This document shows, piece by piece, positions 1 through 5,470 of a DNA stretch of 7,666 bases; within the stretch, counting starts at the first letter, position 1, and each line of letters begins with the position of its first letter. The DNA lies in contig JBGSST010000398.1 of NCBI GenBank assembly GCA_041736915.1, positions 1 to 7,666 of the forward strand, written 5' to 3'. The notes under the pieces were generated by a model. It worked only from the letters and a program-made list of their open reading frames with translations. It ran no database searches and was not told where the DNA came from. This DNA comes from JBGSST01 sp041736915 (GTDB lineage: Bacteria > Bdellovibrionota > FAC87 > UBA2466). The position numbers and the translations under genes were made by a program.

Positions 1-1262
1 GCTCTTCGGCGACTTCTTCGGCTAGCACCACGGGGGTCGCCTCGAGCGGTAGCTCGGGCACAGGGTCCGGCACCGGTACGGGAGCGGGCGCCCCGTCCGG
101 ATCGGGTGGCGGATCGGGCTCGGGTATTGCGGGCGGATCGCCTTCGGGCTCCGGCTCGGGCTCCGGTACCGGCTCGGGTAGCGATTGCGGCTGCGGCTGC
201 GATGAGGGCATGAAGGTCACGCTGGCCCGTGTCTGCTCTGTCATGCGCAGCCAGGACAAAAACTTCGTCTTCTTCGAAGACGCGAAGAACCCGGTGTTGG
301 CGATCGAAGCCAATGTGCCGGGGGCTAGCCAACAGAAAACCAGCTTCCTGGCCTCCATTGGGTTTGGGCGCAGCACGCCGGCTCCGACGCTGCAGGTGTC
401 GGGCAACAACGTGCTACTCGAAAGCGTAAACCTGAAAGGGGTAAACCTGATACAAAAACGCTTCGAAACAACCCTCTTCTTAGCTAGTGCGGTCGATAAG
501 CTGAAAAAAGCGTATCCGTCGAAATGGAAGAACTCCATCGTCAACGTGCGCGTCTGTGACGATCGCGACGGAGACCGCATGTGCTCCGACGAAACGACGA
601 AGTATCAGCTGGCGGTATCTCCGGCCTCCTTGCGCCCCACCGCACTCCCGCGCAACGTGCGCCTCGAAGTGTGGAGCGGCCGGTTCCTGACGTTGGCCAA
701 TAACCCAACCAAGTGTGAGCAGCAGTATAGCCCGCTCGTGCTTGACCTATCGGGAGGCGGATTCCAGTTCAGCAGCCCCGAGCAGGGCGCCTGGTTCGAC
801 CTCGACGACTCGGGCGAAGCGGTCCGTACCGGCTGGCTTACTTCGAACAGCAATGCGTTGCTCTGTCGTGACTTGGATGCCAATGGACGCATCGACTCCG
901 GGGCCGAACTATTCGGTACGGCCACGCGGTTATACGACGGCAAACGTGCCGCGAACGGCTTCGAGGCTCTGAAAGAGTACGACACGAATGGCGACGGCAT
1001 CGTCTCCAACGCCGACCGCGACTGGAAGGCCCTTAGGTTGTGGATCGACAAGAACCGCAACGGTCAGTCCGAGCGCGGCGAGCTGTACGGGCTCGACCGG
1101 GGCAATCTGAAATACTTCAACTTGGACTACGTCGAGATGGATGAAACGGACGACTGGGGTAACCAGACCAAGTTCCGCTCGACGTACAGCCGGTTGGTAA
1201 ACAAGGTGGCCACGCCGATGCAGATCATCGACGTGTGGTTCAATACTTTAATCGCTCATTAA
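1..1262 (+). CDS. RTX/EF-hand-like calcium-binding secreted protein, 5' end outside window
   Basis: The frame is open from base 3 without a start, so the true N-terminus lies upstream; the ATG at 210 sits inside the protein. Codons 3-182 encode about 60 residues made largely of Gly and Ser, with some Thr, Ala and Pro, which reads as a flexible linker. A Cys cluster (DCGCGCDEG, 183-209) follows. The middle part is of unknown family and contains a Cys-flanked acidic loop (CDDRDGDRMC). From about 730 the protein matches the conserved C-terminal region of RTX/FrpC-like proteins: PLVLDLSGGG, then DLDANGRIDSGAELFG (870-917), DTNGDGIVSNAD (981-1016) and DKNRNGQSERGE (1047-1082), three Asp/Asn-rich calcium-binding loops. 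From family knowledge this suggests a secreted or surface calcium-dependent protein. Adhesin or structural roles are possible, but no enzymatic domain is visible. A strong terminator follows the stop. Confidence 0.82.
   Translation, partial: SSATSSASTTGVASSGSSGTGSGTGTGAGAPSGSGGGSGSGIAGGSPSGSGSGSGTGSGSDCGCGCDEGMKVTLARVCSVMRSQDKNFVFFEDAKNPVLAIEANVPGASQQKTSFLASIGFGRSTPAPTLQVSGNNVLLESVNLKGVNLIQKRFETTLFLASAVDKLKKAYPSKWKNSIVNVRVCDDRDGDRMCSDETTKYQLAVSPASLRPTALPRNVRLEVWSGRFLTLANNPTKCEQQYSPLVLDLSGGGFQFSSPEQGAWFDLDDSGEAVRTGWLTSNSNALLCRDLDANGRIDSGAELFGTATRLYDGKRAANGFEALKEYDTNGDGIVSNADRDWKALRLWIDKNRNGQSERGELYGLDRGNLKYFNLDYVEMDETDDWGNQTKFRSTYSRLVNKVATPMQIIDVWFNTLIAH
3..182 (+). repeat. Gly/Ser-rich low-complexity coding tract
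   Basis: About 60 codons are built almost entirely from GGN, TCN/AGC and ACN. At the DNA level a GGCTCGGGCTCC-like unit recurs around 140-180, next to a 10-bp palindrome CCGGTACCGG. The tract lies in frame with the downstream calcium-binding region and probably acts as a linker. Near-identical short units of this kind can change in number by slippage or recombination, but only one copy of the locus is visible here. Confidence 0.7.
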
Positions 1263-1314
1263 GTTTCCCAAGGGGAAGACTCTCTTCTCCTAATATAGTC
1301 CGCGAATGAACCAC

Positions 1315-1360
1315 CCAGCGGTGGGCTTACGAAGTTCGTAAGCTCACCGTTGGTGTTTTT
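1315..1360 (+). terminator. Rho-independent terminator after the RTX-like gene
   Basis: A long hairpin is centred on G1334. The inner arms GCTTACGAA and TTCGTAAGC are perfect, and pairing continues outward to 1315 and 1353, giving roughly 17-19 bp including two G-U pairs. A T-rich run (TGTTTTT, 1354-1360) follows directly on the plus strand. It lies 52 bases after the TAA of the calcium-binding protein gene. The minus strand has no T-run next to the hairpin, so it should act mainly on plus-strand transcripts. Confidence 0.85.
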
Positions 1361-1379
1361 GGGGGGACGGGTTCGGAGG

Positions 1380-1503
1380 CCGGCCGGGAGTGTGGGAGTC
1401 CGTCCCCTCGTCGGTCCTCGGCGGATATCGTGGGGAAGTAAAAAACTGTCGTCGGGCGGGCCTGCGGAGGCCTTCGGGGCCGGACTCCCACACTCCCGGC
1501 CGG
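1380..1503. repeat. 124-bp element bounded by perfect 23-bp inverted repeats
   Basis: Bases 1380-1402 and 1481-1503 are exact reverse complements over 23 bases (left arm begins CCGGCCGGGAGTGTGGGAG). One mismatch inward (1403/1480), four more pairs form (1404-1407 with 1476-1479). The interior holds a small hairpin GGCCTGCGGAGGCC (1459-1472) and an A6 run (1440-1445). The element fills the gap between two convergent genes, after the terminator of the plus gene and 88 bases beyond the stop of the minus gene. It codes for nothing convincing. No target-site duplication is evident at its edges. It could be a non-autonomous, MITE-like or REP-like repeat, or an RNA stem that shields the 3' ends. Confidence 0.75.
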
Positions 1504-1590
1504 ATACGTCCGAGCTCGTGCGCCAAAGACAAGTACCAGTGGAGAAAGGTGCGCCGTCACTTTATCCATTTTTGGCTGGGGCTGACCTGG

Positions 1591-3207
1591 CTACTTGAAC
1601 GTCAGCTTGATCAGGTAGATGCCGGTGCGATTCTGTTGCCCCTGCTTCCAGCTCCAGTCGCCGTTTTCTATTGGGGAGGTGTAGTTGGCGACGATGAGTT
1701 CTTTGGGGCTAATGCGTTGGAGGGAGGGGAAGGCGGTGTCGCCGCTCGAGGGGAGGGCTAGGACCCAGTCGAAGGTTTGGGTTTGATCGTTCCATTTGTA
1801 GAGGGCCGTGCGTTTGGCCGTGTCGAAATAGTAGGTGTACTCGTACTGCAAACTGACTCCGGCGTTGGCGTCGAGCTTTACGCCGTTCTGGTCGGCCGTG
1901 ACGCCGGTGCCGTTGCCGGTGTTCTTCAAGGAAAGAATTTTCCTTTGGATCTTTCCCAGAATGCCTTCGCGGGCCGCGATTGCTTTTTTGGTGTTCTCGT
2001 CGAGAAATGCGCGATCGAAGGGACAGTTTTTAGTCAGATCAAACTGGCCGTCGGGCTTGGGACACAAATTTTGGCGCGCCACCAGATAGACCTGGCCGTC
2101 TTGTTCGAAAAGGCGGGGTGAATCGTAGCGTCCCGGGTTGGCCCGCGCCGGCAGTTTCCACATCGAAAGTTTGGGCGCCAGGGCCCCGCCAAACAAAGCG
2201 CCCCAGCCACGTTCATCGCCATCGTCGAGCCGCATGGCCACGAAGAGGTCCTGCTTGCGAAATAGCAACGCCGCTTCCGACGCACCGCCTTGATAAACGA
2301 AAGACTTATCGTCGACAAATGACCAGTCGACCGCGTTCTTCGACTGGCGAAGGTGCACTAGGTTCTTCAAGTTCTCGCGATTAATGCGGTAGTGATCGCC
2401 GCTGTAGGACGACAAGTAAGCCAGGCCGCCGTGCTCTACGATGTCCCAGAAATGCTCGCCGGCGCTCAGAATGGGCTCGGGCTCGGTCCATTGATCTCCA
2501 TCGAGCCGCTGATGCCACGTACGCAATGAATTGAAGGTCATCGCTTTGCCTTCGATCTGCTGAAAGTAGAAATGCAGCTGGCCACGAAACTCGAAGAAGA
2601 AAGGTTCGCGCAGATCGTAGCTGGTCAGCAGGCTCTTGAACTGGCCTAGTAACGTGTCCACCTTGCGATCGCCCACGTTGGCGGCTTCGACGGCGTCCGC
2701 AATTTGATCGCCTTCCTTATAAAGTTTTCGCCACCAGGTCTTCGCGTCGGACTTATCGGCCACGAGCGACCACAGCTGCCGGTTGAACACCGTACCCAGC
2801 CGTTGGGATGCCTCCTGTTCGATCCGCCACACGGGCCTGGGCGCGGCCGTACCGGTACTCACCAGACGACCTAGCTCATCCTTGGTCATTTTGGCCGACA
2901 CCATATGCAGGCGGCTTTGTGCCTCATCCAGCTTGAGGTACTGCGGCGACCATACGGGCGGCCTCGGATGATGGTGCGTGGAAGTACGAAAGGCGAAGTA
3001 CAAACGGCCATTGAACCACTTGATCGCCAGGTTGTTATTGGAGGTCAGGCTTTCGATGGACATCCCGGGAATGGGGCCCTGGAGGCCCGTGGGCACAAGC
3101 CAGTAAGGGGCGGACAAAGTAACGTCGGCCGCGAAACCTAGACTGGTCCCGAGGGTCACCATGGCGATGGCAAGCTTTGAACGACAAGCCCGAATAGGAC
3201 ACCCCAC
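1591..3207 (-). CDS. Exported sialidase/BNR-like beta-propeller protein
   Basis: The open frame runs back to a TTG at 3270. I prefer the GTG at 3207 because it gives a compact signal peptide: Arg/Arg/Lys n-region, hydrophobic stretch LAIAMVTLGTSLGF, and a cleavage site near FAA/DV. The mature part is about 510 residues and shows the short, repeated strand pattern of beta-propellers. Examples are NLAIKWFNGRLYFAFR near residues 59-74, degenerate Asp-box-like segments LDGDQW (about 235) and SKNAVDW (about 289), SPRLFEQDGQVYLVARQ (about 363-379), and SSGDTAFPSL near 487. These resemble sialidase/BNR-repeat proteins, but I cannot identify a complete catalytic set, so enzymatic activity is unproven. 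Expected location is periplasm or outside. A 177-240 base gap separates it from the epimerase upstream, so it may have its own promoter. The exact start is uncertain, with no good ribosome binding site at any candidate. Confidence 0.8.
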   Translation of the reverse strand: MGCPIRACRSKLAIAMVTLGTSLGFAADVTLSAPYWLVPTGLQGPIPGMSIESLTSNNNLAIKWFNGRLYFAFRTSTHHHPRPPVWSPQYLKLDEAQSRLHMVSAKMTKDELGRLVSTGTAAPRPVWRIEQEASQRLGTVFNRQLWSLVADKSDAKTWWRKLYKEGDQIADAVEAANVGDRKVDTLLGQFKSLLTSYDLREPFFFEFRGQLHFYFQQIEGKAMTFNSLRTWHQRLDGDQWTEPEPILSAGEHFWDIVEHGGLAYLSSYSGDHYRINRENLKNLVHLRQSKNAVDWSFVDDKSFVYQGGASEAALLFRKQDLFVAMRLDDGDERGWGALFGGALAPKLSMWKLPARANPGRYDSPRLFEQDGQVYLVARQNLCPKPDGQFDLTKNCPFDRAFLDENTKKAIAAREGILGKIQRKILSLKNTGNGTGVTADQNGVKLDANAGVSLQYEYTYYFDTAKRTALYKWNDQTQTFDWVLALPSSGDTAFPSLQRISPKELIVANYTSPIENGDWSWKQGQQNRTGIYLIKLTFK

Positions 3208-3217
3208 ACGTCGTTTC

Positions 3218-3226
3218 AGTATAACA
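3218..3226 (-). promoter_or_regulatory. Possible extended -10 promoter for the beta-propeller gene
   Basis: Read on the minus strand these bases are TGTTATACT, which fits an extended -10 (TGn followed by a near-consensus TATACT). Transcription would begin near 3211. No clear -35 is visible. If it is used, the TTG start at 3270 is excluded and the GTG at 3207 would have an almost leaderless message. A single short match of this kind can occur by chance. Confidence 0.3.
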
Positions 3227-3447
3227 AGGGGCGCGACGCCGATTGTGCGCGGCGGTCTAAGTGATTGCAATGGTTAGACTATAAGAATCGCCCTGCTCTC
3301 GTAATCCACAGATTATTACATAATGATACTTATACGACGTAATATAAACGCAACCCATTTAAGCTCCGTCCCACGCACGCAAAACCACACCGGACTAAGC
3401 TCCGAACGACCGGCCATTAAACAAAATCCCAACTTTTGACGGGGAAA

Positions 3448-4449
3448 TTAAGCGGCGACTTTCTTGCCGGCGCGCCCGGCGGCGGCAGCGAGACGAAGCT
3501 GCTCGACGATCCAGACGTACGTGGCCTCGAGGCCTTCCTTGAGCCGTTCCTTGGGCTGCCAGCCAAGCTTTTCGCTAATGAGGCGTTGGTCCGACGTACG
3601 GCCGCGGACCCCCTCGGGCCCCGGTACGTTTTTGATCTTCACCTTTTTGCCGGCGATTTTTGCGACCAGTTCGGTCATCGCGTTGATGCTGATCATCTCG
3701 GTCGAACCAATGTTGACCGGACCGGTGAAATCGCTGCGCACGAGCCGCAAAATGCCTTCCACGCATTCGGGCACGTATAAGAACGTACGGGTTTGCTTAC
3801 CGTCGCCCCAGATCTCGACTTCCGAGCCATTCTCCGCGGTCGCGACCTTACGGCAGACCGCCGCCGGCGCTTTTTCTTTCCCGCCCTGGTACGTGCTGTC
3901 GGTGCCGAAGATGTTGTGGAATCGCGCAATGCGTACCGGCAGACCAAAGTTGCGATGGTACGAGAGATACAGGCGCTCGCTAAACAGCTTTTCCCAGCCG
4001 TACTCACTGTCGGGGCCGGCGGGATAAGCCGAATCTTCCGCGCAGTTCGGATTCTTCGGGTCGGTCTGATTGCGCGCCGGATAAATGCACGCGGACGACG
4101 AGTAAAAAACCTTTTTCACTTTGCTCGTACGCATCAGCTCGACCATGTTCAAATTGATCGTGCCGGAATTGTGCATCACGTGGGCGTCGTTTTCGCCGGT
4201 AAAGATGTAGCCCGCGCCGCCCATGTCGGCGGCCAGCTGATAGACCTCATCGTAGCCGTGCTTCATGACCCCGCGACAAAAAGTCATGTCGCGCAGATCG
4301 CCTTGAAAAAAATCATCCGCTTCGGATTTGGAAAACTCAGGCTCCTTTAGGTCCGCACCGTAGACTTCGTACCCCTCGGCTTTCAAACGCCGCACTAGAT
4401 GGGAACCGATGAAGCCACCCGCTCCGCAAACCAAAGCCTTCTTTTTCAT
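3448..4449 (-). CDS. GDP-mannose 3,5-epimerase-like NAD-dependent SDR enzyme
   Basis: This 333-residue extended short-chain dehydrogenase/epimerase has an N-terminal Rossmann motif GAGGFIGSH (residues 9-17). It resembles plant GDP-mannose 3,5-epimerase along its whole length: MGGAGYI, SSACIYP, YGWEK, RFHNIFG, GGKEKAPAA, WGDGKQTRTF, ECVEGILRL and GPEGVRGR. The Arabidopsis catalytic residues Ser143, Cys145, Tyr174, Lys178 and Lys217 map to Ser119, Cys121, Tyr150, Lys154 and Lys193 with a constant offset of 24. The family converts GDP-D-mannose to GDP-L-galactose and GDP-L-gulose. In bacteria such enzymes usually feed surface polysaccharide synthesis rather than ascorbate. It is cytoplasmic and uses NAD as a tightly bound cofactor. 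The start ATG has only a weak GGGA upstream. It lies 47 bp after the exported GNAT-like gene on the same strand, so the two are probably co-transcribed. Another sugar-nucleotide epimerase specificity remains possible. Confidence 0.88.
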   Translation of the reverse strand: MKKKALVCGAGGFIGSHLVRRLKAEGYEVYGADLKEPEFSKSEADDFFQGDLRDMTFCRGVMKHGYDEVYQLAADMGGAGYIFTGENDAHVMHNSGTINLNMVELMRTSKVKKVFYSSSACIYPARNQTDPKNPNCAEDSAYPAGPDSEYGWEKLFSERLYLSYHRNFGLPVRIARFHNIFGTDSTYQGGKEKAPAAVCRKVATAENGSEVEIWGDGKQTRTFLYVPECVEGILRLVRSDFTGPVNIGSTEMISINAMTELVAKIAGKKVKIKNVPGPEGVRGRTSDQRLISEKLGWQPKERLKEGLEATYVWIVEQLRLAAAAGRAGKKVAA

Positions 4450-4496
4450 ATCCCGTTATTTTCTCACGACTTTTGCGGGAATTTTAACCCGACGGG

Positions 4497-5312
4497 TCAT
4501 TGAGAATCGGGGGCGTAGCGTTTCACGAACTCACGGGCGGACACCCCCATGTAGGAGCAGCCTTCGCAGCCTAGCTGGGTAGAGTCGCGCCACACTTCGA
4601 AGCCATAACGATCGCGGTAGATGTCGGTAAGCGCGGGCAAGCTCGTCCACAAAACCACGTCGAGATCCTCAGGCGGCGGGTTACCGTAATCTTCCTTGAG
4701 GCGCTTGGCCATGGCGCCGAAGATGTGGGTCAATCCACCCTTCTCTTTCTCGTGCGTCGCCAGGCGAGCGACCTCTACGAGACGGCGTTTCTTTCCATCG
4801 CGTTCGCGAAAATTTTCCTTCGGGAATTGAACCTCGGCGGGAATCGGCGTGCCCTGGTTACCCTCGACTAACATTCCCAAACCGGTGGGATTGGTGTCCG
4901 CGCCCTTGAGTACGAAATACTTCGTTAGCTCCGGAACCACTTTTTTCTGGCGCGCGAAGACGAGATCCTTCGTCTCGGGCCGGGTCTCGTTGAAGCGGCG
5001 GTTGGCCATCGTAAGGGCCTCGAGCAATGTGGCATTCAATGCGCCCAGCTCGGACGTTTCTGGCTGGTACTCCACTACCGTGCGGTTCGTGTGCGTGGTG
5101 TGGGTCGTGACCCGCTGCTTGTCCTCGAGATTGGGGAGGAAGCCGCTGGAGAAAGAGACAAACCCCGCCGAGCAGACGAGCGGGGGCTGGTTGGCGGCTG
5201 GGTCCGCCGGAACCGGTTTCTCGCCAAAAGCCGGTGGCAACACGAACCAAGCGGCAAGCAGGAGGGCGTGCACCCACCCGAAGACCGTCTGAATTCGCCG
5301 TTTTTCCTGCAT
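4497..5312 (-). CDS. Exported protein with GNAT / N-acyl-amino-acid-synthase-like domain
   Basis: This 271-residue protein starts at an ATG preceded by AAGGAG two bases upstream, with an in-frame TAA just before it, so the start is well fixed. Residues 1-30 look like a signal peptide: QEKRR charged region, HALLLAAWFVLPPAFG hydrophobic stretch, cleavage near AFG/EK. Residues about 90-245 resemble the acyltransferase fold of GNAT and FeeM/autoinducer-synthase-like proteins. The sequence runs from ANRRFNETR and ELTKYFVLKG into the central EVARLATHEKEKGGLTHIF (180-198) and then SLPALTDIYRDRYGFEVW (224-241), the typical 'neighbour of the GF' ending. A CEGC pair follows at 249-252. The family transfers acyl groups from acyl-CoA or acyl-carrier protein to amines, so export would be unusual. 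It is probably first in an operon with the epimerase and diverges from the ATP-grasp gene. The family assignment is by motif resemblance only. Confidence 0.72.
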   Translation of the reverse strand: MQEKRRIQTVFGWVHALLLAAWFVLPPAFGEKPVPADPAANQPPLVCSAGFVSFSSGFLPNLEDKQRVTTHTTHTNRTVVEYQPETSELGALNATLLEALTMANRRFNETRPETKDLVFARQKKVVPELTKYFVLKGADTNPTGLGMLVEGNQGTPIPAEVQFPKENFRERDGKKRRLVEVARLATHEKEKGGLTHIFGAMAKRLKEDYGNPPPEDLDVVLWTSLPALTDIYRDRYGFEVWRDSTQLGCEGCSYMGVSAREFVKRYAPDSQ

Positions 5313-5327
5313 CGCTCCTTATTCAAT

Positions 5328-5389
5328 GCGATTTTCGAATAAAAGTCTTCTGTATCCTAACGGATCACACTTACGGCGATTTTTGAATA
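5328..5389. promoter_or_regulatory. Tandem 14-bp motif in divergent promoter region
   Basis: GCGATTTTCGAATA (5328-5341) and GCGATTTTTGAATA (5376-5389) match at 13 of 14 positions, are in the same orientation, and start 48 bases apart. They lie in the AT-richer gap between the divergent exported GNAT-like gene and the ATP-grasp gene. They could bind a shared regulator or form part of the promoters. No convincing -35/-10 pair is visible. Single-locus repeats of this length could still be coincidence. Confidence 0.4.
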
Positions 5390-5470
5390 CGAGTAGCATC
5401 ATGAACGTTGCGTCCGGGGCTATCTATGCCTGGACGGTGGAAGTGGTTCGTTGTTCATTGCAGGTGTTGC

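Larger units (their letters stand above)
1263..1590. other. Convergent intergenic region without a gene
   Basis: This 328-base gap separates the plus-strand calcium-binding gene from the minus-strand beta-propeller gene. It contains the plus-strand terminator and the long inverted-repeat element. Short open frames cross it on both strands, but they mostly translate the two arms of the inverted repeat (the same GSVGVRP-like peptide appears in more than one of them). They lack plausible ribosome binding sites or family resemblance, so I do not call them genes. I see nothing definite in 1504-1590. Confidence 0.7.

Noticed and set aside
605..1060. 151-codon minus-strand frame opposite the calcium-binding protein
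   Set aside because: The plus-strand frame has clear calcium-loop motifs across this stretch; the antisense product resembles nothing.
1440..1472. Possible minus-strand terminator: GGCCTGCGGAGGCC hairpin followed by T6
   Set aside because: The T-run begins about 13 bases after the 5-bp stem, too far for a normal intrinsic terminator.
1350..1761. Small open frames on both strands across the inverted-repeat element
   Set aside because: They translate the two repeat arms in different frames, run into the 3' end of the propeller gene, and have no ribosome binding sites.
3360..3404. TAAGCTCCG repeated at 3360-3368 and 3396-3404
   Set aside because: Only 9 bp, no symmetry or promoter context; easily due to chance.
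4477..4497. Small palindromes (CGGG/CCCG and ACCCGACGGGT) between the GNAT-like gene and the epimerase
   Set aside because: Stems are only 4-5 bp and have no T-run, so they do not support a terminator. The 47-bp gap is better read as intra-operon spacing.
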